Of a DNA stretch of 64,000 nt, positions 10,401-20,960 are shown piece by piece. The DNA is from Dicyema japonicum (Eukaryota > Dicyemida > Rhombozoa > Dicyemidae), in NCBI GenBank assembly GCA_011109175.1, contig RDEW01000023.1, forward strand, positions 810,140-874,139, written 5' to 3'. The position numbers and the translations under genes are program-made. Below the pieces are notes generated by a model. That model did no database searches and was not told the DNA's origin. It saw only the letters and a list, made by a program, of their open reading frames with translations. Every line of letters begins with the position of its first letter. Positions within the stretch are counted from its first letter, which is position 1.

Positions 10401-10964
10401 TTAATTTCCACTTTTATTTATTATATTTTTCGTAACAGCATATTTGGAATAAACATAAATAAAAAGCAACCAAGAAAATTAATTATTTTGATTTTTAAAT
10501 CTATAAAATTACATATAAAAACTTTCAGACCTTTCAAGACCAATCAGATCGACTTGAAATCTCTCATCTCAACAAATTATATTCATCTTGATCTTTCACA
10601 AACAATCGCTGGCCTGACATAACAAGCATAAGACAAAATTTTGCTAGCGTGGATAATAATTTATTTGCGGTAAGTATGGTATTAATCAACCAGGTGTGTG
10701 ACAGGCAATCCATGAATTTGCTGTCTGTGTTTGCATCCAAGTCTCAGTTCATTTACTACGGACAGAAGATTTAAAGGTGGACTTGAAATATTCCTCGGAA
10801 GCATTCACATCCCTTACACACGAATTCAGAAGATCCTTGGAGAAACTTTCGACTCTCTGATGACGTTCTCCAGTCACACGTGGAGGCGTTAACTAAGAGT
10901 CTTCGAAAATGGAACGTCCTAAAAGCCATTGTAGAGAAGAACCCCTTTCCTCCTACTGTTTGTA
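10401..10964. other. unassigned sequence running into an assembly gap
   Basis: Contains open stretches on both strands, for example LKVDLKYSSEAFTSLTHEF then VEALTKSLRKWNVLKAIVEK on plus, and a minus-strand frame beginning NSRRKGVLLYNGF that could be the next PSMB4 exon. I cannot choose between them. No family recognised on plus. Confidence 0.25.
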
Positions 10965-11570
10965 NNNNNNNNNNNNNNNNNNNNNNNNNNNNNNNNNNNN
11001 NNNNNNNNNNNNNNNNNNNNNNNNNNNNNNNNNNNNNNNNNNNNNNNNNNNNNNNNNNNNNNNNNNNNNNNNNNNNNNNNNNNNNNNNNNNNNNNNNNNN
11101 NNNNNNNNNNNNNNNNNNNNNNNNNNNNNNNNNNNNNNNNNNNNNNNNNNNNNNNNNNNNNNNNNNNNNNNNNNNNNNNNNNNNNNNNNNNNNNNNNNNN
11201 NNNNNNNNNNNNNNNNNNNNNNNNNNNNNNNNNNNNNNNNNNNNNNNNNNNNNNNNNNNNNNNNNNNNNNNNNNNNNNNNNNNNNNNNNNNNNNNNNNNN
11301 NNNNNNNNNNNNNNNNNNNNNNNNNNNNNNNNNNNNNNNNNNNNNNNNNNNNNNNNNNNNNNNNNNNNNNNNNNNNNNNNNNNNNNNNNNNNNNNNNNNN
11401 NNNNNNNNNNNNNNNNNNNNNNNNNNNNNNNNNNNNNNNNNNNNNNNNNNNNNNNNNNNNNNNNNNNNNNNNNNNNNNNNNNNNNNNNNNNNNNNNNNNN
11501 NNNNNNNNNNNNNNNNNNNNNNNNNNNNNNNNNNNNNNNNNNNNNNNNNNNNNNNNNNNNNNNNNNNNNN
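10965..11570. other. assembly gap (606 N)
   Basis: Run of N. Open reading frames that span it are artefacts. It interrupts the PSMB4-like gene on the minus strand. Confidence 0.99.
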
Positions 11571-11855
11571 AGATTTTCGTTGTCAGAGCTAAATCAATGC
11601 GTAAGAACCTTACATAATGCTTTCTAGGGTTCTGATGACACTTTGAGAGTCTCCGAGATCACCACTTGAACCAATCACGGAGTTTGGTTTGAAAACTGAG
11701 AATCTACTTGAGTTGTTATTGAGTTTTAGCGAGCCGTGGTTGACAGTGCAGCAATCCCCTGCCAAAACTATCCCATCCTTGTATTTACAGCCAATAATGC
11801 CGTTTTGTAATATCCCAATACTATTTTGTGTGTTAAAGCATAATCAGTATGATAA
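11571..11855 (-). CDS. PSMB4: proteasome subunit beta type-4 (partial, cut by N gap)
   Basis: Structural beta-7 subunit of the 20S core particle. Reading minus from about 11855: GIIGCKYKDGIVLAGD, then NHGSLKLNNNSSRF, then SVIGSSGDLGDSQSV. This matches, residue for residue in spacing, the PSMB4 blocks 'SVLGVKFxxGVVIAAD', 'YGSLARFxNISR' and 'MLGASGDYADFQYL'. As in other PSMB4 subunits there is no catalytic N-terminal Thr context. A 25-nt GT-AG intron (about 11589-11613) then leads to ISDNENL, equivalent to the 'IDEELL' segment, before the gap. The N-terminal exon upstream of 11855 is not resolved. The rest of the gene lies in the gap and possibly beyond it near 10960. Confidence 0.75.
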
Positions 11856-12004
11856 ATTAAGGTTAAAAGTGACACACATACCTCATGTGGAGTGTATATT
11901 ATTTTATTATATTTTTTAAATATAAATTAATTTAATAACCTTTTAACGTCATGTGGTTCCAAAAAATTCTGAAGTCGCACGGAATACAATAAATATATTA
12001 CATT
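11856..12004. other. AT-rich spacer
   Basis: AT-rich sequence that should contain the PSMB4 5' region. I see no clear exon. Confidence 0.3.
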
Positions 12005-14455
12005 TTTTGGTTGAGGTGGTTACATATGTCTACAAAGGATTCAGAACAATTTAATTCCCTGACTATCTTAACCTTCAATGTCAGAAGCCTGAATAACGTG
12101 GCTAAGAGGCAGCTTTTATGTTCCGATGTTGAGAAATACCGGGGTTCTGCATGCTGCCTGCAGGAGACTAAAATTAAAATGGATTCAATGAAATACATCC
12201 AAATTACAGGTTATTATTGCTTGCCTCGGAATCGAGGCATTATGGACAAGACTTTGCCATACACAAGGACTATATTCTCAGAATATATCATTATCGGGAA
12301 GTCAATGACAGAATCAGTGTCTTACAACTACGTACAAGATCACGCAGAAATTCGAGGAGACTAATCGCAATTATCAACGTTTACGTACCAGTGGACGTAT
12401 CCTAAAAAATCCGGAAGAACTCGACCTTTTCTACGAGGAATTGGAAGGACATTAACAGACCTCAGTTCATCATACTTATTGCTTATTGCCTGAAACTGGA
12501 ATGTGAAAGTGAGAATCCGTAGAGGAAATGAAAGTTTCATTGGCCAGCACGGAAGAGGAATCAGAAATTTCTCGGGAACCATCTTGGCGGAGTTTGCCAG
12601 GCATTTTATCTGTTCCTATGTAATACTGGTTTCCAACATCCCGTCCGTTATAAAACAACATGGACTGGGCAACGATTCTTACCTACAGAAGGTTCTGTTA
12701 ACATTTTCAACCAAATTGACTACATCATCTGCCGAGTTAAAGAAAGATCACTCCTACGTGCCTCGAGGTCTTACGGAGGTGCAGCTATCGACAGTGATCA
12801 CAAGATAGTCTCTGCCAAGTTCACAACGAGGACTTTAACTGAACTAATAAGAAGAGAGCCAAACGTAGATGTAAGAAGAAGCTACAAAATGGACATCTTG
12901 TTGCTCGTTACCCAACTAGATTAAGCTATCACACCTGACTTAAGAATGGCCGCTCTCCTGGACCGGATGGAATCAATTCAGAACTTTTCAAATACGGGCC
13001 ACTTGCACTAACGGACAAACTGGCGGAACTGCTCAACTCTATGTTCATAAAAAATACTCCGCTCTTGGATCCGGACTATTAATACCAATACAAAAACCTA
13101 ACAAGCATGCTGGGCCTGTTGAAATCCTACATCCAATAATCCTGCTAAACACGTTACGGAAACTTCTGACATTAGATACGTTGAACCAAATTAGAGAAAA
13201 GTGGACGACTATCTATCCCCTAGTCACAGTGGATTCAGGACAGGAAGATCCACTGCGGATGTAGTATGGAGCCACAAGTGGCGCTGTGCTATCAACCAGA
13301 GATTTTAAAGTGCACCAACAGTCCTGGGAATAGACCTCTCTAGGGCCTTTGACACGGTCCGCCGTGGTCTACTTCTCAGGATACTGAAACAATTCTTGGA
13401 CCCTAATTCTGTCAGTATGATCCAAGTGTTCCTATCTAACACGAAGCTCAGAGTGCGGGTCGGTGAGACGTTTTACAGTGAATTTACGTTCAATGATGGC
13501 ACTCCTCAAGGAGATTCCCTTTCGCCTCTGCTATGTGTCATATATCTGGATCGGCATTACGAGATCTTTGGAAGTTCTATGATGGCTTAGGCGGACGACG
13601 TCGACTTTGTGTCAGAAGACAAATCGTCCCTACTTTGACACCTCGAGGTGGCACCTGCTGAACTGGTTTCTTGGAATGAACATCACAAAAACCGACATTG
13701 TAGAAATCAGGAGAATGTTAAGAAGATCAATTAAAACATAGCGAAAAACGAACAAACTTGGCCTTTTACTTGAAGACAGTCAAGATATTGCCAGGAGGAA
13801 AGCCCTCGCTTGGGCAACGATGAACAAATTGAAGAAAAGGTGGATTGGCAAACGACGATCTTGCACATCACTTCGTTTGAGACTGTATGAAGTCTTTGTC
13901 AAGCTGATCCTAATGTACAATTCATCGACCCGAGGAACGTCCAAAACCAGAGAACTTAGACTAGACTCTTTCCATCAAAGACAACTACTAGGACTGAACT
14001 GGCCAGCAAAAATAAACAAGGAATCGCTGTACAAGAGATGTTGCAAGAAATTGCTGAAATGCGCTGGAGGCTATTTGGACATGTCTTGCGTATGGACTTG
14101 GGCGCTCCAGCAAACATAGCAATGGAGGATTACTTCAGGAGACAGGGAAAGTGTTTTTGTGGACGCCGGCTTATTGCCCTACCAGAAACACTTGACGGAA
14201 ATGTAAAGCTTGTGAACAAACGTCTAAGAAATGGGGACGACCTGGACGAGCTGAGGAAATTTTTGTGGACGCCGGCGTATTGCCCTACCAGAAACACTTG
14301 ACGGAGATGTAAAGCTTGTGATCAAACGTCTAAGAAATGGGGACGACCTGGACGAGCTGAGGAAATTTTCTTACGTTCGAGGAAATTGAAAGAAGTTGGT
14401 TAGGAAGATTGTTTTGAAAGCTACACGAGTGAAGTTATAACTATTATGATTTTAC
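12005..14455 (+). mobile_element. LINE-A, nearly full-length but inactivated copy
   Basis: Order of domains: APE endonuclease start (LTILTFNVRSLNN, ACCLQETKI, 12050-12180), degraded endonuclease to about 12600, RT from about 12940 (GRSPGPDGINSELFKYG), VLGIDLSRAFDTVRRG (13325-13370), GTPQGDSLSPLLCVIYLD (13497-13550), the active site at about 13587, then the tail with LMYNSSTRGTSKTRELRLDS and RWRLFGHVLRMDLGAPANI. The Tyr of the YADD box is replaced by TAG (MMA-stop-ADDVDFVSE), so the polymerase cannot be made as such. There are frameshifts throughout. A 108-bp stretch near 14155-14262 is repeated at 14263-14369. Confidence 0.85.
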
Positions 14456-14479
14456 TAATGTTCCTAATAATAACATTAT

Positions 14480-15150
14480 ATAACGACAAGTAAAGAAACT
14501 CGGTTCATTTATGGGAGATAGCGAAGATATCTTACGTATGAAAACTAGCCAATGCTGCGTTATATTAACTGAAGAATCAATGGCTCAATCAAAGAGGTAT
14601 CAACACGAAATTGAGAATCCTATTATACGACTCATTTATAAAACCCGTACTTTTATATAACGCTGGAACTTGGGCGACCTCATCAGTGGATATGGAAAGA
14701 CTAGACTCATTCCACAGAGGTCAGCTGAAAAAAATAACAGGGACTACTTGTCCTACGNCCTACGAGAATATCGAGAAATACTTTATATAAAAAATGCAGC
14801 ACTAGATTTATCAGTTTAGAAATACTGGAATCCCAATCCCGATGGAAGCTTTTCGGACACGTGCAGAGGATGGAATTAACATTCCCACCGAACATATCTA
14901 TGGAAACATACTATGTTAGTCAAGAAGGCCGCTATTGTGGAAAACCTAGAGCAACGATGCCAATAGTTTTACAAAAAGATCTGGTTAATATTAAAAGAAA
15001 TTTCAAAACTGCCGATGACCTCGACACTATAAGAGCCTTAGCTAGGAACAGGGGAGCATTGAAAAGATGACATCTAACATTGTTTTTTGCTGCACATGCG
15101 AGACTATAAGTAGTATGGCTACCGTGAAGTGCTTAAATAATAATATTATA
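14480..15150 (+). mobile_element. LINE-A fragment with the 3' tail shared by the SINE
   Basis: Tail-only copy: LDSFHRGQLKKITGTTC-like reading at 14702-14745, then RWKLFGHVQRMELTFPPNIS (14845-14905), GKPRATMPIVLQKDL, TADDLDTIRALARNRG and a TGA at 15068. The 3' UTR at 15085-15150 (around ATGCGAGACTATAAGTAG) closely matches the 3' end of the SINE copies at 21.7 and 58.9 kb. A single N at 14758 is flanked by a 6-base repeat. Confidence 0.75.
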
Positions 15151-15429
15151 TAAAAGAACAATTCCTTGTACAAATTACTGTCAATTAGTTTAGATGATCC
15201 GAGTTCCCTTACTTGGCTGCGAATTTTTACGTCCGTTGTCCTCCATTGTATCCACCGCTACCCTTAAGCACTTCCCTCGTGGTTGCACAGGAAATCGATT
15301 GGAAGGAGAATTTCTGGGTCAATCAACTTTCCTTTGCTCGTGACAAAGATAGACGAATTGAGTTTCTACCTTTTTCATAAAACTGAAGGAATTCGACTCC
15401 ACATCTACGGGTCCTAGCTTCTATAAATA

Positions 15430-15700
15430 GAAAATCGATCCATAGATTTATATCGGCCAGCATTCCGACTGAAGGTTCTACCCATCAATGATGTATGCCG
15501 AGTGATGTCGTCATCAGTGAATCAATGCAAAACCGGATCGTCTGCATAGGTCTCACACGCAACAAAATGAAGTTAGTACCATTTCTTGACTCGGTCCTCC
15601 CTTTAAACGATAAGTTAATATAACTGTTCTTTACTATAATAAAATTTGTTCTCTGCGGAGCTATAAATATTGTCACCTTCCGTACGTGGATTCCATCTAA
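15430..15700 (+). repeat. degraded SINE copy (body only)
   Basis: 15470-15580 aligns with the SINE body (GTGATGTCGTCATCAGTGAA, ACCGGATCGTCTGCATAGG), and 15650-15690 with its tail (TGCGGAGCTATAAATA). The tRNA-like head is missing or unrecognisable. Confidence 0.6.
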
Positions 15701-16146
15701 TTTTTTGCATTTTATGACATTTTTCCTGACTCTATAATTAAATATAACAAAAATCAACAAACTATCGCTCTATTCCCTTGAGTGGCTTTTTGTTACTTTA
15801 TAATTTTAAAATATCGACGATTTTAATATAAATTACACCATTCAACTCAGAAAACTGTGGATTATACACCGCAATAATTTTCATTTCATTAGTGGAGTTC
15901 CCCGTACTAACGGTGACAAATATTTTGGCTCTCGTAAGAATGCGGACCGTATCGTGAATTGATTCCGTAGAGCATTGGTTTCTATAGAGAATCTCCATGC
16001 GATAAATGCATACCCCACAGCCGCTGCTATGTTGTGTTGGTAAAACTTCTTTTATCAAGTGTAGCGACATTGACCTAACCAATATGGCAAAATTGGTAGT
16101 TTTCAGTAAAAATCAGAGTAATTCCAAACAAAGTAATATTAATTTA
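15701..16146 (-). other. possible endonuclease remnant in a spacer
   Basis: The minus-strand frame 16082-15798 reads RILTRAKIFVTVSTGNSTNEMKIIAVYNPQ. This is reminiscent of the 'KIxIxAxYxP' strand of LINE APE endonucleases. Too weak to assign to a family; otherwise AT-rich spacer 3' of the transporter gene. Confidence 0.3.
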
Positions 16147-18139
16147 TTATTCTTTGCATATTAGAGGTTCAGTTTCGTCGGTTTTGACGCCAATCTTAGT
16201 GTTTTTGAAAATGGAAATAAAAGTGGTCAACATGTATGATAACATGCCTAAATTATAAACATAGATTGCCCACATGATCCGTAGATCACTCCAAACATGA
16301 TCCAAGACTCTTTCCTAATATGCACACAAATAATAAATGTAAACAAATTAGATATCACCGGCAAAAAAGGCATGAGCGGAGTCTAACTATAAAATCACGG
16401 CAAAACCTTGAAAACTCCAGAATCAGTTAGCATGGGTATCCTCCACAAAATCAAAAGACACAGAAGAGATATTATGCTTCCAAAAATGAGAATAAATAAG
16501 TTTCCTTTATAGGCGTAAATTCCATGTTTCGTTATTAACGCGAAAATAAGCGAAAAAATAGCTAAACTGATATCATTTTGTACTTGGAATTGCGAGAAGT
16601 ATTCTACAAAAATTTTTTTTCTTTTTTGTGAGCAAATTCGCTTCTGAGTAGTTCCCCCTGAAAACATATTTGTTGGAATATCGAATGTTGACTACCATAA
16701 TGTTTAAAATTGCCATCGAAATTAAAAGTGAAAGTCCAGTCAATTCAACGAGGATTTCCGTGGCGACAAACACGGAAAAAAATGCTTACTAAAATTACTA
16801 GAATCTACCCACTATGACCCCGGCAATGAAGCAATTTCTTTTTATCATAATGTCACTGTCTTTGCTGTAGAATATTTTTGGGATAAGATTATCCAGCATC
16901 AAATAATAGAATAAATGTCCCACAGCCATGATCTCCCCGTAAATCCTAAACTATGCCGGTTTATGCCAAACCCAGAGATTATTCCGCAGATGCATCCAAT
17001 AGCGATGCTATAAGCAAGGAATTTTTCTCCATATTTATAAAAAACAGCCGAGAAAGGTGCCCCTACATCAGTCAAGTAATAAGGGGTCATCATGGAAATC
17101 ACTATAGTGGAGGATATGTAGGCCAACAAGGCGGCCAGCAAAGAGGAGATAATGCTGATTGGAATAGCTTTTACAGGGTTTTTGACTTCACTAACTAAAA
17201 CTGACCATATACCCCCAACCAATCACAACGATTATATCGAATCCAGCCAGCGAAAAAAACGCCCCAACCGAGGCTACTATGATCCCCGATAATCCGTAAG
17301 GAGCAAATCCTCCTTTTCCGTAGGTTGAGGCAGAGGTGTTTGCATCCTACAAATAAATTTGAATCTAACAAATTTTATCTTCCAATTTTTTGTATCCGCC
17401 AATCGGGCACCTCCGACAACCACTGTAAACAAGACCAGTCCGTTTAAAATGACAAAGAAAATGGCAATTTTCTTAGAGTTTTCATCCTTGAATAAAAAGA
17501 TTGCTAAAAATATCCAATTTATCCAACTCAAGAATCCTAGAATCAGAAGAACTGGGAGAGGGGTGAAGTAACTCATCAAATAGCCAGAATTTACAGAATA
17601 TAGCGACGAAAAGTAGTTTGAAATCGCTTTATTACAGAGAGTGTCGATGTAAAAGGACATGGCTTGGTTCATGGTTGAAGCCCCTGGATTGAGAATCATG
17701 AATACCGAACACGTGGCTTAAGGAAAAGAGCAGTCCTAGTAATAATGCAGTAAACTCCCCGTAAATGGCATAACCAAAGGCATAAAATGAGGACGAATGA
17801 GGCATTCTGGTCCCGACCTCAGCGTACACGAGTCCTACGAATTCAGTTGAATCCAAAATTACCGTATAACATGTTTAGGACTGCAGCTATCAAAAAGGCA
17901 ACGATTGTGGCCGGTCCCGCCTGTTTCTTTATCATTAAACCGGAGACCGTGTAAATCCCAGAGCCGACGATACAACCAATGCCTAAACATTAATGAACAG
18001 CGCCACAAATCATAGTCAGCTGAAATGGGCCGATGTGTCGGGTTCTCTGCCTCTCCTGGGGGGCCAAGTCAAAATATCGTCGTCTCGTTATGACTGAAAA
18101 GAACTTATTCATTTGATTGTTGTGTGAAGACGTTGACAT
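16147..18139 (-). CDS. cationic amino-acid transporter (SLC7 CAT subfamily, APC superfamily)
   Basis: Multi-pass membrane transporter, expected to carry Arg/Lys/ornithine if it is a true CAT. ATG at 18139-18137, TAA at 16149-16147. Ten GT-AG introns: 17983-18006, 17835-17862, 17684-17705, 17347-17369, 17195-17219, 16946-16971, 16785-16808, 16562-16583, 16383-16406, 16248-16273 (22-28 nt). Exons sum to 1749 nt, 582 residues. Landmarks in order: IGCIVGSGIYTVSG (TM1 unwound motif), KKQAGPATIVAFLIAAV, GLVYAEVGTRMPHSSSFYAF, NWKIKF then GGFAPYGLSG, AGFDIIVVIVSEVKNPVKAI (CATs have GFDxIATTGEEVxNPxxAIP), MMTPYYLTDVGAP, AGVIVAFFSV, and a C-terminal FK-TPLMPFLPVISN block. The canonical TGEE turn reads VSE here, an unusual change near the substrate path. 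Neighbours are LINE and SINE remains. Confidence 0.9.
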
Positions 18140-18858
18140 TAGTTTTATATTTAACGGTTTTTTATCACTTAATTTACTGATAATTTCACAATATCTCGTT
18201 TCTAGTGAATTCCAATTTGATTATTTAATTTTCAATTTATTAACCACAAATTTAGAAGTTAGTTTAACCTTAAATTGGAACTGATTCAGATGGATCACAT
18301 GATTGGGGAGATAAAGAACGGAGAAAACGAAAAAAAACCTTAATTTGATAACAGTCTTGAGTTATCGTTAGATTTGATTAAATTGTAATCATTATGAGGA
18401 AATGTTATCGATATCAAATTATTTGTTTTTTCTAAATTAAATTTAAATATTTGAACACTTTCAGCTTCTCCAACATGTAATAAGTAGGGCAACCGTTTGC
18501 TATAAAATGCTATTTAATAAAAATGCACAAAAAATTGGAATTTTTATAAAAATAAATTTAATAATTGTGACCGGTTGACAACGACTCCAAATTGAGAACG
18601 ATCCGCAAAATCGATTTAACCGTTAAAGCCGTTTAAGCGTATGACGGAAAGTAACGGTCACCGGTTAAGACAGTTAAATGCGACCCATTAAATATCGGAA
18701 CTTAACAAAAATTTATATTGCTGTCTCTCGGACAGTAAATCAAGCGGGGAAACAGGAAACACTTTATTCAAACAGGAATTAGGAGTTAGTTTAAGGGGTT
18801 ATTTATGAGTCCGCCTATGCTGTCTGAACACTTCCTACGCACCCCACCTCCATTTGAT
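18140..18858. other. AT-rich intergenic region upstream of the transporter
   Basis: No exon, RNA gene or element that I recognise. It should contain the transporter promoter. Confidence 0.35.
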
Positions 18859-20702
18859 TTAGTTCCTGCGTCGGATCCCATTGATCCTTTTCTCTACAAT
18901 GTATTTGAGTGGTGCGAGAATACTATTCTTTTCTGTACTCAGGACATCAAGCAGTTTTTTCTGCAAGGCAAACTTTATAGCTAACCTTCTCGATTTTTCT
19001 ATTAGTAACATTATCTTATCCCTTCGACGAGAGAAACACCATGCCTCACACCCGTATAGTAATCCTGGTAGTATAATCTTCATAAAGATAAATAAGGTCT
19101 CCAAGCTTATGGACAATTTGCTTGTACAGAGAAGCGCTTGTAACGCCTTCTTCCTTCTTCGTCTGATATCCCCCATGAAAGAACCTTCCCTATCGATAAC
19201 TATCCCAAAGTCTCAGTAGAGAGTCTTATTTCCCTCTTGGAGCACCAATCCTGCACTTGGTTAATGAATGATTTGATTCTTTTTTCCGATAGTGTTGACT
19301 TCCCAGACGTATCCGTAATCAGGATATCGTCTGCGTATATCAACAGTTTGGTGTTCGTATCCGAAGGAATTGGGAAGTCCGACAGAAATACATTGAACAG
19401 AAACGGACTCAAGACAGAGCCCTGTGGAGAGCCTCTCTTAAATAGGATATCTTTTGACATTTTTGATCCAGCACGTACTCGGGAAGTTCGTCCTGTTAGG
19501 AAGTCCTTTATCCATATGAAAAGTTTCTTTTGGATGTCAGCAGCCACTAGCCNTCTGATAGAAACACATTGAACAGAAACGGGCTCAAGACAGAGCCCTG
19601 TGGAACGCCTCTCTTCAATAGGATATCTTTTGACATTTTTGATCCAACACGTACTCGGGAAGTTCGTCCTGTTAGGATGTTCTTTATCCATATGAAAAGT
19701 TTTTTTTTGGATGTCAGCAGCCACTAGCTTTGATAAGAGGGCTTCATAGCACACGCTATCGAAAGCCTTGGACAGGTCCAAACACACCAGGTTGACTTGC
19801 CTCTTGAATTCCAGACCTCTCAATACTACCGAATACATGTGGTGGATGCAATCCGTGCAGGATTTTCCAGATCTGAAACCACATTGTTCCGCGAGGAGGA
19901 AGCAACTCTCTTTCATGTGCTCGTTTAGTCTCTTGAAGATGATTCTCTTTGCAATCTTAGAGATAGAGCAGATTAGTATGATTGGCCTATAGTTAAGGGG
20001 GTCTTTCCCCGACTTTCCTGGTTTTATTATCATCCTGACAATAATGGTTTTCTAGCGTCTTGGGATATATCTATGGTCAATGCTTGCGTTGAGCAATTTC
20101 TTCAGCACGAGCAGCAGATCTTCTGGGCCTCCCTTAAACAATCTCATCCTAATATAATCATGTCCATGGACGTTAGCTTTGCATGCTCTAATGACAATCA
20201 CAACGTCCTCTGTAGTTATTTTTATATCAGTATTTTTGAGATCGTCCGGATAATAGGTAAAAAGTTCTTGTGAAACTCCCAGCTCTTCCCTCGGGATCAG
20301 CTCCATTGGGTTGATTCCCTGGATACGGTCTAGTTGCTTCTTAAAGATATCTGGGACTTCTTCCGTAGAACATGATCCATTTTCTGACTTGGTCAAAGAG
20401 ATTCTCATATCATTTTTTTTCTGGCCAGTTATTCTTTTGTAGATCTTCCAGAACGAGGGGTCTTTGGTGTTTAGTTTGCTTGCCTCGACTCTCCAACATT
20501 GTTCTTGAGTCAGTCTTGTTTCCTCTTCAATGGCTTTTTTGATAAACCCAGTTTTTGAGATTTCTAGATATGTATCTTCTGTAATGTTCCTAGTATAGCC
20601 TTGATAGGTCACCTGTGAACACTGACTCTGTAGTATCCGGAGCCAGGTTTGATCCGATCTTAAATAATGACAATAACAAAAATAACAACGATTTATTAAC
20701 AA
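18859..20702 (-). mobile_element. LINE-B (Jockey-like) copy, RT nearly complete
   Basis: Reading minus: a pre-RT region (TEDTYLEISKTGFIKKAIEE, DPSFWKIYKRITGQKKNDM, 20580-20390), then RT: IIKPGKSGKDPLNYRPIILI, SKIAKRIIFKRLNEHMK, QCGFRSGKSCTDCIHHMYS, VCLDLSKAFDSVCYEALLSK, RGSPQGSVLSPFLFNVFLSD, LLIYADDILITDTSGKS with an intact YADD, and the tail KALQALLCTSKLSIS, PGLLYGCEAWCFSRRRDK. One stop lies between the pre-RT region and IIKPGK (near 20050). About 170 bp, 19383-19550, is repeated after the N at 19553, which breaks the frame in the middle of the RT. No endonuclease is seen upstream. Confidence 0.85.
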
Positions 20703-20718
20703 AAGAGTTAAGGAGTTT

Positions 20719-20960
20719 TCTGGAAAGTGTTACATCTGAGTCCTACCATAAGGCTTGAAATCCACACCTGGACCCTTCCTCCTTTTTTGTATTAATTTTT
20801 TTTCAGGACGTTTCTCCCAGCTTTATATACGTGTCCTGGTCTGGAAAGTGTTACATCTGAGTCCTACCATAAGGCTTGAAATCCACACCTGGACCCTTCC
20901 TCCTTTTTTGTATTAATTTTTTTTCAAGACGTTTCTCCCAACTTTATATACGTGTCCTGG
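20719..20960. repeat. 121-bp tandem duplication
   Basis: 20719-20839 is repeated at 20840-20960 with one or two substitutions and no N at the junction. It lies between two LINE-B copies. Confidence 0.85.

Noticed and set aside
10880-11617. Long ORF across the N run
   Set aside because: It exists only because N codons are not stops; the real feature is PSMB4 on the other strand.
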